Source: JBBAAS01 sp041658125
GTDB lineage: Bacteria > Patescibacteriota > Microgenomatia > UBA12405
Assembly: GCA_041658125.1 (NCBI GenBank)
Contig: JBBAAS010000001.1
Span: 1-64,000 of the forward strand
DNA: 64,000 nucleotides
Direction of reading: 5' to 3'
The translations under genes were made by a program, and so were the position numbers. Below, piece after piece: positions 25,105 through 34,467 of this stretch. Each line of letters starts with the position of its first letter. Within the stretch, counting starts at the first letter, position 1. A model generated the notes under the pieces. It had not been told where the DNA came from. It ran no database searches and worked only from the letters and a program-made list of their open reading frames with translations.

Positions 25105-26208
25105 TCAACCGAAATCATTAAAAACTTTGATGACTGACAAAGCAGTGTTTTCCCAGGTATATTTTTGGGCGTTTTTAAGCCCGGTTTCTGATAGTTTTTG
25201 GCGAATTGAAGCTGATTGGATTTTAACTAAAGCGTCGGTTAACTCTGATTGTGTTAAAGGATCGATTAAAATGGCCGATTGTTTGAGAATTTCCTGAAGG
25301 GGTGGAATATTGCTGGCGATAACCGGAGTGCCGATTTTTTGAGCTTCGATGGCGGGAATACCAAAACCTTCATATAGGCTGGGAAGAAGGAGGCAAGTGG
25401 CATTTTTTAATAAAATCCATTTTTCAGTTTCACTGATAAAGTCGGTAAAAATAATGGAATCTTGAAGTTTAAGCGAAGTAATGAGCTGAAAAATGCTGTC
25501 AAAAAGCCAGCCTTTTTTACCGGCGATAACTAAGGGAATAGATTCTTTGGTAGATTGTCGGAATTGGGAATAAGCCTGAATGAGGAAAGGAAGATTTTTG
25601 TTGGGCTTAAGGGTGCCAAGATAAAGAAAAAAGTTTGAATTTTTGATGCCAAATTTTAAAAGAGTGGCAGTAGAAGTTGAGGATGAAATGACAGGTGGGT
25701 TGTCGACGCCATTGTAGGCGACACTAATATTCTCCGGATCAAGATGATAGATTTTTTGGAGTTCGGATTTGGTAAATTCGGAAACAGCGATGACGCGGGA
25801 AGCCTTTTTCAGAGAACTTTGGGTCCAGTGGGTTAATTGGTAAAAATCTTTTTTAGTAAACTGCTTTGGAGACTGAAGATAACCAAGATCATGGATGGTA
25901 GGAATAGTGGGGCAAGGAGAAAATGATGGAGAATAATGGCTAAGTGAGAAAAAAAGAGAAGGCTTAGGACCAAAAAAAAGATGTAAAGGCAGGGCAAAAC
26001 GGGTCCAAAACTTTTCCGGGCCAAAAACCTGATATTGCCAGTTTGGGGATGGAGTTGGAAGGTCAGGAAGAGGAGATTTTTTTAGATAGATAGTATAGTG
26101 GTTTTTGGAGTCAAGGCGATTTAGATTAACAAGCAAGTGGTAAGCGTACTGGTTGACGCCGACCCGGTTTTTAACATTGGCTTCGTTACCGTCAATTCCG
26201 ATGAGCAT
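25105..26208 (-). CDS. glycosyltransferase family 4 (GT-B)
   Basis: Starting at the ATG at 26208 the enzyme has 367 residues and opens MLIGIDGNEANVKNRVGVNQY, the GT4 N-terminal strand and GVNQY acceptor loop. The frame continues upstream to 26343 but only within the next gene. The donor site shows LYLGTLKPNKNLPFLI, LPSLYEGFGIPAIEAQKIG (EX7E) and TPVIASNIPPLQE. Same subgroup as the gene just upstream (26192-27337), so the pair is probably an old duplication. Overlap 17 bases. Confidence 0.9.
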   Translation of the reverse strand: MLIGIDGNEANVKNRVGVNQYAYHLLVNLNRLDSKNHYTIYLKKSPLPDLPTPSPNWQYQVFGPEKFWTRFALPLHLFFGPKPSLFFSLSHYSPSFSPCPTIPTIHDLGYLQSPKQFTKKDFYQLTHWTQSSLKKASRVIAVSEFTKSELQKIYHLDPENISVAYNGVDNPPVISSSTSTATLLKFGIKNSNFFLYLGTLKPNKNLPFLIQAYSQFRQSTKESIPLVIAGKKGWLFDSIFQLITSLKLQDSIIFTDFISETEKWILLKNATCLLLPSLYEGFGIPAIEAQKIGTPVIASNIPPLQEILKQSAILIDPLTQSELTDALVKIQSASIRQKLSETGLKNAQKYTWENTALSVIKVFNDFG

Positions 26209-27337
26209 AGGTATTTTCGTAAACTTTAAGAGTTTGTTCTGCAGTAATAATCCAGGAATATTTTTTGGCTTGGAGCAGTTCTTTTTGAGAAAGCGCTTGG
26301 CGAAAAGACGAAGATTTGTATATTTTTTCAATAGCACCGGCAATTTCCTGAGGGTTATTTGGGTTGACTAAAATGGCCGAATTACCGACAATTTCAGGCA
26401 TCGAGGAACAGTTACTGGTGATAATCGGAAGGCCAAGCTTCATCGCTTTGACCAGGGGTAAGCCAAAACCTTCGTAAAGTGACGGATAAGCTAAACAAAC
26501 TGCCCCGGCGTTGAGGGTAACCATATCTTTTTCCGGGATAAAGCCAAGGATTTTGACCGAATGGTTTTGAGGGGGAACATCTTTGCCCCAGCCATATTTT
26601 CCGGCGATGGCCAAAAGATATTTGGAGGTAGGGTATTTTTGTTTAAAAAGAAGGAAGCCTTCAATAAGCCGGGTAAGGTTTTTACGCGGTTCGCGGGTAC
26701 CTTGGGCCAAAATATATTTATCCAAATCGTAAATTTTTTTAATGTGATTAATTTTTGACTGACGGACAGAAAGGGGTAGTCGGTGAAATTTTTCATATTT
26801 ATCTTCGGCGGCTTCATAAATAACAGTTATTTTTTGATCGGAAATGGCAGGGAAAAGTTTTTTAAAATCGGATTTAGTATTTTGAGAGATACAGATGAAG
26901 TGGAAACAATGTTTTAGGGATTGAGACATTTTTAAAAGATGGGTGCGAATTATTTTGGGACTCGACCACTTCGGATAAAGAAAAGGGACTAAGTCGTGAA
27001 TAGTAGTGACTGTTTTAGCATGAATTGTCGGCGGTTGAGTCCAATCAGAAGCATGGAAAACGTCGCATTTGCCGATAAAAAATTCGATAGGAACGATGTG
27101 AAGCCGGTTCCATAGCCAATGAAGAAAAGTGAGGGGAAGACGGTAATGATAGATTTTGACATGAGGATACTTTCCCAGAAGTTTAATTTCCGATGGTAGG
27201 GGTAATCGAAGAGAGGAAAAAAAGAGTTTGTAGGTATTGGTTTTGTCGAGCTTAACCAGGTTTCTGGCCAGATTAAGAGTGTAATTACTAACTCCGGTGC
27301 CGTAAGGGATGGAAGAGACGTCAATGCCGATAATCAT
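26192..27337 (-). CDS. glycosyltransferase family 4 (GT-B)
   Basis: A 381-residue enzyme from the ATG at 27337 (MIIGIDVSSIPYGTGVSNYT); an ATG at 27352 is 5 codons longer and overlaps the upstream GT2, so the shorter start is chosen. GTGVSNY is the acceptor loop. The donor half has LAQGTREPRKNLTRLIEGF, LAYPSLYEGFGLPLVKAM and LPIITSNCSSMPEIVG. It is similar in plan to the next gene downstream and to mannosyltransferases of the WbdB group. Donor and acceptor are not readable. Confidence 0.9.
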   Translation of the reverse strand: MIIGIDVSSIPYGTGVSNYTLNLARNLVKLDKTNTYKLFFSSLRLPLPSEIKLLGKYPHVKIYHYRLPLTFLHWLWNRLHIVPIEFFIGKCDVFHASDWTQPPTIHAKTVTTIHDLVPFLYPKWSSPKIIRTHLLKMSQSLKHCFHFICISQNTKSDFKKLFPAISDQKITVIYEAAEDKYEKFHRLPLSVRQSKINHIKKIYDLDKYILAQGTREPRKNLTRLIEGFLLFKQKYPTSKYLLAIAGKYGWGKDVPPQNHSVKILGFIPEKDMVTLNAGAVCLAYPSLYEGFGLPLVKAMKLGLPIITSNCSSMPEIVGNSAILVNPNNPQEIAGAIEKIYKSSSFRQALSQKELLQAKKYSWIITAEQTLKVYENTYAHRN

Positions 27338-27345
27338 GGTTAATT

Positions 27346-28290
27346 TTAACAAGTTTTAGGGGTTTTTCGCTTACGCAACATTTTGGGGAGAAGTTTAAAG
27401 GTTTGATAGTAGGTAGAAAAAAAAGTGCCGGGAAGTTGACCAATCGGAGTGGCTTTGATTAGGCCGGATAAATTGCGAAGGCGCTCTTCGGTGAGGGAAA
27501 AGAAATTTTGGCAAAATTCTTTTTTTGAATAGTTTTTAGCGATTAACCAAATCCAGTTTTTAACATCCATCCGTTGGCGGAAATTGCCCATTTTGTTACT
27601 GGTAGCGCCGCCAAGATGGTAGGAAATTGCCTTCGGAATATAGAGAGTTTTGAAATGATGTTTTTGCAGGCGCAAAGACAAGTCGACGTCTTCTTCGTAG
27701 GCGAAGAAATCGGGATCGAAGTTGCCTATTTTTAAAACAGTATCGCGATGGTAAACAGCAATGGCGGCAGAAGTGCCCCAAATGATTTTTGGTTTGAGAT
27801 TTTGGATAGATGACCTGTCAAACGTTATATTATTGCTGATATTTTGACATTTGCCGCGATAGTCAAACTTTAAACCCTGGCTTTCAAATTTTGAGCCGTC
27901 GTGGTTGAGAATGGTGCCGCAATAAACACTAGCAGTAGGGTGTTGAGCCATATTTTTGACAATGAGAGGAAACCAGTCGGGCTTTAAGGTAATGTCGTTA
28001 TTGACGATAACCGTCCACTCGTATTTTGATTTTTCGATACCTTCGGCGAAGGCCGGAGCAACGCCGGTATTTTCCTGATGGAGGATAATTTTTGTTTCCA
28101 GGTTTTCTGTAGGCTGAACAAGTTCTTGAAAAATGTCAAGACTGTCATCGGTTGAACCATTGTCAATAAGAATAATTTGAAATTTGGAATTTTTGATTTT
28201 AGAGATGGAGGCCAAAAGAGAAGGTAAACATTTTTGAAGATATTGACTGCCGTTTAGGTTGGGAATAGCCAGGGAAAAATTGGGGGTCAT
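27346..28290 (-). CDS. glycosyltransferase family 2 (GT-A)
   Basis: A 314-residue enzyme. SLAIPNLNGSQYLQKCL, LIDNGSTDDSLDI and VIVNNDITLKPDW form the GT-A core (NND metal site). GTSAAIAVYHRDTVL and FFAYEEDVDLSLRL match WbbL-like rhamnosyltransferases. The C-terminus is basic and may contact the membrane. It is coupled by ATGA to the DUF192 gene upstream, so it is near the 5' end of the long minus-strand glycan operon that starts at 28745. Confidence 0.9.
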   Translation of the reverse strand: MTPNFSLAIPNLNGSQYLQKCLPSLLASISKIKNSKFQIILIDNGSTDDSLDIFQELVQPTENLETKIILHQENTGVAPAFAEGIEKSKYEWTVIVNNDITLKPDWFPLIVKNMAQHPTASVYCGTILNHDGSKFESQGLKFDYRGKCQNISNNITFDRSSIQNLKPKIIWGTSAAIAVYHRDTVLKIGNFDPDFFAYEEDVDLSLRLQKHHFKTLYIPKAISYHLGGATSNKMGNFRQRMDVKNWIWLIAKNYSKKEFCQNFFSLTEERLRNLSGLIKATPIGQLPGTFFSTYYQTFKLLPKMLRKRKTPKTC

Positions 28291-28745
28291 AAACTTTTGG
28301 GTAAAGTGACAATATCGCCGACTTGAAGCTTAATATTAGCGGCAGTATTGGCATTTAGCTCGATAACGTACTTCGCCGGAGTGGAATTTTTATAGTTTTT
28401 TAATTGAGTGATTGGGGTATTAGGTTGCGGACTTGCAGTTTGGATAGAGACAACTTGGCCTTGAGAGTTGAGCCAAATTAAATCCAAAGGGATAAGAGTA
28501 TCTTTCATCCAAAAAGGGAGAATTGATTCACCAGAAAAGACGAAAATCATGCCGCAATTTTGGCAAAGAGAAGAGCGACCGGATAAGCCCTGGGTTCTTT
28601 GAGAGATAGTTTTGGCGATTTCCAAATCAAATTTTTGACCGTTAAAATTAACGGAAGTGTGAGTGGGGTTTTCGGTTAAAAAAAATAACCGACAGAATAG
28701 AAATATTAGAATTAGTGTCAGGGCGAAAAGCCAAATTTTTAGCAT
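28287..28745 (-). CDS. DUF192 family protein, membrane-anchored or secreted
   Basis: 152 residues with an N-terminal hydrophobic segment (about 3-22), likely an uncleaved signal anchor. The DUF192 domain follows: RTQGLSGRSSL, CGMIFVFSGE, FWMKDTLIPLDLIWLN and a C-terminal AKYVIELNANTAANIKLQVGD. Function of DUF192 is not established. A C-x2-C (CQNC) just before GMIFVF is a possible metal or disulfide site. It is the first gene of the minus-strand run and shares a 42-base divergent promoter region with the flippase-like gene. Confidence 0.88.
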   Translation of the reverse strand: MLKIWLFALTLILIFLFCRLFFLTENPTHTSVNFNGQKFDLEIAKTISQRTQGLSGRSSLCQNCGMIFVFSGESILPFWMKDTLIPLDLIWLNSQGQVVSIQTASPQPNTPITQLKNYKNSTPAKYVIELNANTAANIKLQVGDIVTLPKSL

Positions 28746-28757
28746 AAGTTATCCCCT

Positions 28758-28763
28758 ATTCTA
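28758..28763 (-). promoter_or_regulatory. candidate -10 box (TAGAAT) for the minus-strand glycan operon
   Basis: TAGAAT on the minus strand lies 12 bases upstream of the DUF192 ATG in the 42-base divergent gap. No convincing -35 box is visible. It is a candidate promoter for the DUF192-GT2-GT4 run; internal promoters cannot be excluded. Confidence 0.35.
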
Positions 28764-28775
28764 TCTTATTTAGGA

Positions 28776-28781
28776 TATGAT
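28776..28781 (+). promoter_or_regulatory. candidate -10 box (TATGAT) giving a leaderless transcript
   Basis: TATGAT is followed by 6 bases and then the GTG start at 28788. With a normal -10 to +1 distance transcription would begin at or next to the start codon, so the mRNA would be leaderless. No good -35 box is seen, and no Shine-Dalgarno precedes the GTG. Confidence 0.4.
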
Positions 28782-28787
28782 AAAAGC

Positions 28788-29711
28788 GTGAAAGTGATAA
28801 AAAATATTTTGGCGTCAAAAATTTTTAGATTAGTTTTATCGGGAAGTTTATTGTATCTGGCTTTCAGAAAGGTTGATATTTTGATGCTTTTAAGAGAATT
28901 GGCAAAAGTTGATTGGTGGTTTTTGGTGATTCAAATGATTTTATTTATAGTGTTGATGATTTTGGGGGCATGGCGTTGGGCAAGACTAGTTTTAAAAAAA
29001 ATTAGTTTTTGGGATTTGGTAAATTTTTTGAAGTCGGCATACTTGGGTGTTTTTTATGGAATTTTTTTATCAACACCGACGGCGGGAGATGTGCTTAAGT
29101 GGACGATTTTAGAGAAAAAATATCCCAACTTGACCAAGACAAAACTCTTAGGGTCAGTAGCAATAGACAAGATGGTTGGTTTTTTTACTTTTATCGGATT
29201 GGCACTGACAGCGTCTTTGGTTGGATGGTTGGTAGGCTTGAATTTTCCAAATTATCTAAGGCTAATGTTTGGAGGCTTGTTTTTTGGAGTAATGGTTTTT
29301 TATGGATTGGCAATGAGGTTACCGATAGACCTGTGGTTAGGGAAAAACAAATGGTTGGACAAGATAATAGAGGTGGCAAAGATGTTTAGAGAGGTTGAGG
29401 GAAAAAGGTTAGTCGGATGCTTATTGATTTCGATAATTTGCGAACTTATTTGGATAGGGCAGATATATTTGAGCAGTGTATATTTCGGGGCAAATTTTGG
29501 ACTGATAAGAGCATTCGCCTATCTTCCGGCAATTTATTTGATACTGGTTTTGCCGATATCGGTAGCCGGTTTTGGCGCCAGAGAACACCTTTATCTTTTA
29601 TTTTTTGGCGGCTTGGCCAGCGAGGAAAAAATATTGCTGGTATCGACGTTTACAGGACTGGTGGGAATTGTTAATGCTCTGATGGGCGGGTTGGTTTTGA
29701 TGTTAAAATAA
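28788..29711 (+). CDS. lysylphosphatidylglycerol synthase TM region / AglD-type flippase-like membrane protein
   Basis: A 307-residue integral membrane protein (GTG start) with about eight helices and no soluble domain. The pattern LAFRKVDILMLLRELAKVDWW near the start, GAWRWARLVLK, FYGIFLSTPTAGDVLKW and LPISVAGFGAREHLYL is that of the UPF0104/LPG_synthase_TM family. MprF uses this fold to flip lipids, and archaeal AglD uses a relative in glycan assembly. It likely handles lipid-linked sugars. It opens the plus-strand run and is followed after 4 bases by galE. Confidence 0.85.
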   Translation: MKVIKNILASKIFRLVLSGSLLYLAFRKVDILMLLRELAKVDWWFLVIQMILFIVLMILGAWRWARLVLKKISFWDLVNFLKSAYLGVFYGIFLSTPTAGDVLKWTILEKKYPNLTKTKLLGSVAIDKMVGFFTFIGLALTASLVGWLVGLNFPNYLRLMFGGLFFGVMVFYGLAMRLPIDLWLGKNKWLDKIIEVAKMFREVEGKRLVGCLLISIICELIWIGQIYLSSVYFGANFGLIRAFAYLPAIYLILVLPISVAGFGAREHLYLLFFGGLASEEKILLVSTFTGLVGIVNALMGGLVLMLK

Positions 29712-29715
29712 ATTT

Positions 29716-30720
29716 ATGATTTTAGTAACAGGGGGAGCGGGTTATATCGGATCGCATGCGGTGAAGTTGCTGTTAGATCAGGGATATGAAGTAGCCGTAA
29801 TAGATAACTTATTCAGAGGCTATAGACAAGCCATAGAAACTCTACAAAATAAGTACGGCAAAGAAAAACTAGTTTTTTATGAGGTTGATTTGTTGGATAA
29901 AAAGACACTGGATGAAGCCATGGCCAAAATTAAGCCGGAAGGGGTAATGCATTTTGCGGCTTTTTGTTTAGTAAATGAATCAATAGAAAATCCGGAGATT
30001 TATTTTGAAAATAATGTTTTTGGCAGTTTGAATTTGTTGGAGACAATGAAAAAACATGAAATAAAAAATTTGGTATTTTCTTCAACCTGTGCAGTTTACG
30101 GGGAAAGCAAATATTTACCGATGGATGAAAAACATCCACTTTCTCCAATTAATCCTTACGGTGAATCAAAACTAATGGTGGAAAAAATAATTAGTTGGTT
30201 TGAAAAGGTCTATGGTTTAAGGTCAATTATTTTTAGATATTTTAATGTATCCGGGGCAAGCGATGATGGAATGATCGGAGACTCTAAAAAACCGTCCCAA
30301 CTTTTAATCCAAAATGTGGTGAGGGGAGCGTTGGGAATAGAGCCTTTTAAGCTGACTTGTCCCAAGGTGGAAACGGCTGACGGGACACCAATCCGCGATT
30401 ATGTTGATGTTGGAGATTTAGTAAGAGCTCATGTGGCGGCGATGGATTATTTAAAAAATGGTGGCGGAAGTGAGGTTATTAATTTGGGGACGGGGAAAGG
30501 AAGTTCGGTGTTGGAGATTGTGGAGATGGTCAAAAAAATTACCGGTAAAAGTTTTTTAGTAGAACCGGGTGAAGCCCGAAAGGGCGAATGGGCGGAAGTT
30601 TATGCGGATATTAGTAAGGCAAAAAGAATATTGGATTGGGAACCAAAACGAACAATTAAAGACAGCGTTGAGACATTGGTTAAGTGGTATACGAATCATC
30701 CACAGGGATGGGAATATTAA
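29716..30720 (+). CDS. galE: UDP-glucose 4-epimerase
   Basis: A 334-residue extended-SDR enzyme interconverting UDP-Glc and UDP-Gal (or the GlcNAc forms). NAD-binding GGAGYIGSH (6-14), the catalytic Ser-Cys-x-Tyr region SSTCAVYGES and the YGESK Tyr/Lys pair are present, and FRYFNVSGAS and the C-terminal DWEPKRTIKDS fit GalE. Full length. It would supply galactose or GalNAc donors to the glycan enzymes nearby. It overlaps the acyltransferase start by 13 bases. Confidence 0.95.
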   Translation: MILVTGGAGYIGSHAVKLLLDQGYEVAVIDNLFRGYRQAIETLQNKYGKEKLVFYEVDLLDKKTLDEAMAKIKPEGVMHFAAFCLVNESIENPEIYFENNVFGSLNLLETMKKHEIKNLVFSSTCAVYGESKYLPMDEKHPLSPINPYGESKLMVEKIISWFEKVYGLRSIIFRYFNVSGASDDGMIGDSKKPSQLLIQNVVRGALGIEPFKLTCPKVETADGTPIRDYVDVGDLVRAHVAAMDYLKNGGGSEVINLGTGKGSSVLEIVEMVKKITGKSFLVEPGEARKGEWAEVYADISKAKRILDWEPKRTIKDSVETLVKWYTNHPQGWEY

Positions 30721-31802
30721 GGCTCTTACTGGCATTGTCGGTAGTTGCAGTTCATAGCCAGTCGATATTGGGGATAAATTTGGTGGGAGGGCAGACGGCA
30801 GTTCAGGTGTTTTATATGATTTCCGGCTTTTATATGGCTTTAGTATTGATGGAAAAATATGGATTTAGCAAAGGGTCCTACAAATTGTTTTTAGGGAACA
30901 GATTTTTAAAATTATATCCGATTTATTGGATCAATTTATTGATAGTTTTATTGATTTCGATTGGCGGATTGGTAATAGTGAAAAATGGTTACCACTTCAC
31001 TTGGTATATCGAGTATGTCAGTAAAATGAAATTGGGAACCCTGCTTTTTTTTGTGGTTACCAATTTGGTAATTTTTGGGCAGGATTTGGTGATGTTTTTG
31101 CAATTGGATAAACTTGGCAACTTAATACCGGCGGTAAATTTTCGGCTGACCGATCCCCCACTATATCGATTTTTGTTTGTCGAACAGGCGTGGACAATTG
31201 CTTTGGAAATGACGTTTTATCTGTTAGCGCCATTTTTAGTTAAGCAAAAGACGAAGTGGCTAATGCTTTTGATCGGTTTAAGTTTTGGTTTGAGAATAAT
31301 TTTGTATAAAATTGGATTTAATAATGATCCGTGGAAGTATCGGTTCTTTCCATTGGAATTGGGAATGTTTTTGGTGGGAGTAATGGGGTACCGGATTTAT
31401 GGGCGATTAAAAAACAGAACAATACCCGAGTGGTTTTTGAGAGTGGTTTATGGGGTGGTAATATTGGCGACTTTTATTTATCCGCTAATCCAAAGAGACG
31501 GGTCAAAAATGTGGGGGTATTATTTATTGGTAGTTATTTCTTTACCGTTTATTTTCAGGTTATTTAAAAATAATAAAATAGACCGATTTATCGGAGAGTT
31601 GTCATATCCGGTGTATTTGTGCCATTTTTGGGTGGCGTTTGTGATTATGGATTTGATAAAAATTAGAAATTGGAGCACCGGAATTTTAGTGGCTTTGGGA
31701 TCAATCGGAGTGTCACTTTTGATAGTTAAACTGGTAGTTGAACCGATAGATAAAATCAGGCAAAAACGAGTGGCGGGATCAGGGAATGGTTTTGCGAATT
31801 AG
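30708..31802 (+). CDS. acyltransferase family 3 (OafA/YrhL-type) membrane O-acyltransferase
   Basis: From the ATG at 30708, 364 residues with about ten helices. An ATG at 30684 is 8 codons longer but lies deeper in galE. The first helix carries the catalytic-His motif ALSVVAVHSQS, then GGQTAVQVFYMISGFYM, the family signature. WTIALEMTFYLLAPF gives the conserved W-x-E region. Such proteins transfer acyl, usually acetyl, groups to extracellular glycan sugars. The 3' end overlaps the convergent GT-C-like gene by 24 bases. Confidence 0.9.
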   Translation: MGILRLLLALSVVAVHSQSILGINLVGGQTAVQVFYMISGFYMALVLMEKYGFSKGSYKLFLGNRFLKLYPIYWINLLIVLLISIGGLVIVKNGYHFTWYIEYVSKMKLGTLLFFVVTNLVIFGQDLVMFLQLDKLGNLIPAVNFRLTDPPLYRFLFVEQAWTIALEMTFYLLAPFLVKQKTKWLMLLIGLSFGLRIILYKIGFNNDPWKYRFFPLELGMFLVGVMGYRIYGRLKNRTIPEWFLRVVYGVVILATFIYPLIQRDGSKMWGYYLLVVISLPFIFRLFKNNKIDRFIGELSYPVYLCHFWVAFVIMDLIKIRNWSTGILVALGSIGVSLLIVKLVVEPIDKIRQKRVAGSGNGFAN

Positions 31803-33194
31803 AACCAGATAAAAATTGTTCTGACAGGGAAAGGTTCTGACGGTTTGATGCGAGCCCAAAAGACTTAATTCATAGTAGTTGGTATTTTGATCAAAGGTAC
31901 TTTGGTCAACGACAACGGTCATGTACTCCGCTTGGCCATTTTGAGTTTCGATATCTTTAATATTACAACCGGCTTTTTTGAGGAGAAAACGATGTTCGGG
32001 TCCGTTATGAAACGGGTGGAGGCTTGATTGAACGGAGACGAAAGTTGGTTCCTTAAATGAGTCGCAGTAGTTTCTGAAACATTGTTCCATTTGGGTGGTA
32101 GTGCGGGAGGCGGTCGTAAAATATTGCTTTAGCCTGGTTGGTTGTAGATAATTTAAACTAAAAAATACAAGGCTTAGAACGGTAACAAGAGGCCGAAGAC
32201 CGGCAATAATCACGAAAAGTAGTGAGGTAAAGGCGAAAATATAATGGGCTTGAATAGTGATTGGGGTAACAAAGGCCAGTATGGTGATACCTAAATACAG
32301 AAAAGAGGCGACGAATTGTAAATTTTTCCTTTTTTGTCTATTTTTATAGAGTAAAAAAAGACAGAGTAAAATGCTGGCGATAAAGAGGGAAATATTCAGT
32401 GTTTGATTGGAGAAAGAGAAAACGTATTGTGACAGATTATTCAGACGATCGACGAAAGCCAAGTCTTTTTGAGGAGGTGAGTTTTTGGTCAAGAGAGCGG
32501 TGGTAAGAAAAAAGCGATGACGAAGTTCAAAAAAAATCGTTGGTAGATTAATTAAGGCCAGAGCGCCAAAGAGTGATAAGGCTATCGCTTTAAAATTGGA
32601 ACGAGAAAATAAAAGCCAATATAAGGCAAAAATAATTAGAAGTGGGGCGACGGAATAAGAAATGGAGATGGCGGTGGCAATACCGGCAGAAAAAAGGATA
32701 GTTTTTGGGATCGAGAATTTTTTTAATAAAAGATAAAAAGAAATAATGGAGATAATCAAGAATGGGGTGACAAATGATGGATTCCAAACGTAACGACCTT
32801 GAATAATGTATTGGGGATGAATGGAGATGAAGAAAAAAGCGATCAATAAAACCTTGGTTAAAGGCTTATCTTTTCTTAGTAAATAAAGACCTAAGAGAAA
32901 AGAAAAAAGATAGATAAAAGCGAGAGTATAAACCAAAGAAATCGGGTTACCTTTAGAAAGGAGAAAGCCGGGGTAAAGTAGATAAAAATAAATAGCAGAT
33001 TGGTTAAAGGGGAGAGCGCTAGTTTGGGGGCCGAGGAGTGGTGGTTTGCCTGTTTCTTGCCAAGTTTGTAGTACCATCATGTCCCGACCCATATCGTTGA
33101 AAAAGAAAAAAGAGTCGTTAATATTGTAGAAGCGGAGGAAAAGGAACAAAAATATTACGCCGATAATCGGTAATAAACGAAGGATTTTAGACAT
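31779..33194 (-). CDS. GT-C-like polytopic membrane protein (putative glycosyltransferase)
   Basis: 471 residues, about 10-11 helices, then a C-terminal extracytoplasmic domain (about 360-471). The first loop FNDMGRDMMVLQTWQ has the acidic D-x-x-x-D pattern of GT-C/PMT_2 enzymes (compare FRQAD in the 20150-21577 protein), followed by GPQTSALPFNQSAIYFYL. No exact family is claimed. It starts one base inside the stop of the AbiEii-like toxin gene (TAATG), so it is co-translated with that module, which is unusual. Confidence 0.75.
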   Translation of the reverse strand: MSKILRLLPIIGVIFLFLFLRFYNINDSFFFFNDMGRDMMVLQTWQETGKPPLLGPQTSALPFNQSAIYFYLLYPGFLLSKGNPISLVYTLAFIYLFSFLLGLYLLRKDKPLTKVLLIAFFFISIHPQYIIQGRYVWNPSFVTPFLIISIISFYLLLKKFSIPKTILFSAGIATAISISYSVAPLLIIFALYWLLFSRSNFKAIALSLFGALALINLPTIFFELRHRFFLTTALLTKNSPPQKDLAFVDRLNNLSQYVFSFSNQTLNISLFIASILLCLFLLYKNRQKRKNLQFVASFLYLGITILAFVTPITIQAHYIFAFTSLLFVIIAGLRPLVTVLSLVFFSLNYLQPTRLKQYFTTASRTTTQMEQCFRNYCDSFKEPTFVSVQSSLHPFHNGPEHRFLLKKAGCNIKDIETQNGQAEYMTVVVDQSTFDQNTNYYELSLLGSHQTVRTFPCQNNFYLVLIRKTIP

Positions 33195-33928
33195 TAGGTT
33201 AGCCTGGCAATTTCATTATCTAAAAACATAAGAGTTTCCTCTTTTAGGGTTTTTCTGATTTTGTTATAAGTTTCAAACGGTAAAAGAGTATTTAAGTCCT
33301 GATCAATTAGGGTTTGAGTAATTTTTTCGTTTATAAAATGACGAAGGTAAACAAGATATCTTTTAACCGATAGTCCGGTTCTTTCAATTATTACGGCTTC
33401 ACTGTATTTCAAATTTTTTAGAAAGAAGTAATGAATATCGTAGATATCCCGGCCGGCAATCGATTCTCTACGATCATACCGATCTTTGACGGCTACCATT
33501 TTGTTGGCAAAAATGCTTTTCTGGTCTTGACAGTTGACGGTACGGTTAATTTCCGGCAAAAATACCGGAGAATATCGGTTGGATTTGACGATAACATTAA
33601 GAGCGTCAATTTTTAAAGTGTTTCTTTGATTTGGGGAGTTAGGATATTTCAAAAAAAACTCTAAAGCTTTTTGGCTTTCCTGATATAAAATAAATCCAAG
33701 TTTGTCAAAAACTTTATGAAACTCCGCTCTTAACTCTTTTTCATTTACCCCAGTCTTAAGGTCAAAATCAAGATCAACTGAAAACCGATCAAGAATGCCC
33801 ATCATTGAGGCGCAGGTACCGCCCTTGAAATATAAAGAGTTTGATAAGGTAGAGTTATCGATGATTTCGGTTAGAGTGCGAAGTAGGTGAGCTTTATGAA
33901 TGGTGTCGGTAGGTCTTAGGGTGATCAT
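33194..33928 (-). CDS. AbiEii/MenT-type nucleotidyltransferase toxin (type IV TA)
   Basis: A 244-residue DUF1814-type nucleotidyltransferase. Motif I is YFKGGTCASMM (33-43); motif II is DRFSVDLDFDL (47-57) with D52/D54; motif III is VKDRYDRRESIAGRDIYDIHYF with the conserved Lys and Arg-Asp...Asp. Characterised relatives block growth by nucleotide transfer, for example to tRNA 3' ends in MenT3. The start overlaps the antitoxin gene as ATGA, the classical AbiE order of antitoxin first. Fold assignment is firm; toxicity is inferred. Confidence 0.88.
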   Translation of the reverse strand: MITLRPTDTIHKAHLLRTLTEIIDNSTLSNSLYFKGGTCASMMGILDRFSVDLDFDLKTGVNEKELRAEFHKVFDKLGFILYQESQKALEFFLKYPNSPNQRNTLKIDALNVIVKSNRYSPVFLPEINRTVNCQDQKSIFANKMVAVKDRYDRRESIAGRDIYDIHYFFLKNLKYSEAVIIERTGLSVKRYLVYLRHFINEKITQTLIDQDLNTLLPFETYNKIRKTLKEETLMFLDNEIARLT

Positions 33929-34467
33929 AAATAGCCAAGTTGTTGTTGATAATTCTTAACTAAAGTCCAGTCAATAACATTGTCGGCGTCAAAATGATAA
34001 TTTTTTTGAAAATATAACATATCGGCAATTGCCCGCTCGGTATTGGCCAAGAAAACACCTCTGTCGTTTTGAGTTATGCCAAGAGAATTGTTTAAACATT
34101 GAGGTTTTAACTGTCTGACTAAATAGGCATGGTCGTTAATGTTAAAGTTGGCGGGAGTACTGGAAATAAAAGTTATTTTTGCAGGCGATTGGTTAATAAT
34201 CCCCTCTTTTGCTAAAACCGATTCGGTACTTAAATAGCTAAAGTGATTTATGGCCCTAAAGCCTATTTCTACCGGATCCAGTTGACTTAACGGAATGGTG
34301 CTATAGAGTCCCTTTTGAACACTGATCAGTATCTCTTTTTTGATCAGTCGAGCAATGGTTTTATAGAGTGTGTTTTGATTCGAAATATTCCAGAGAACTT
34401 TTAAGTCTGAAGTGTGGAATAATTTTTGTGGTTGTTGGATTAATATACCGATTTTGTCTACAGTCAT
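33925..34467 (-). CDS. AbiEi-type antitoxin, winged-helix transcriptional regulator
   Basis: A 180-residue protein. The N-terminal ~60 residues form a wHTH (LFHTSDLKVLWNISNQNTLYK, then LIKKEILISVQKGLYST), typical of AbiEi/Rv2827c-like antitoxins. The C-terminal half has VEIGFRAINHFSYLSTESVL and a VFLANTERAIADMLYF motif common to that family. AbiEi proteins neutralise the nucleotidyltransferase and repress their own promoter by binding inverted repeats. Such a repeat lies directly in front of this gene. Confidence 0.85.
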   Translation of the reverse strand: MTVDKIGILIQQPQKLFHTSDLKVLWNISNQNTLYKTIARLIKKEILISVQKGLYSTIPLSQLDPVEIGFRAINHFSYLSTESVLAKEGIINQSPAKITFISSTPANFNINDHAYLVRQLKPQCLNNSLGITQNDRGVFLANTERAIADMLYFQKNYHFDADNVIDWTLVKNYQQQLGYL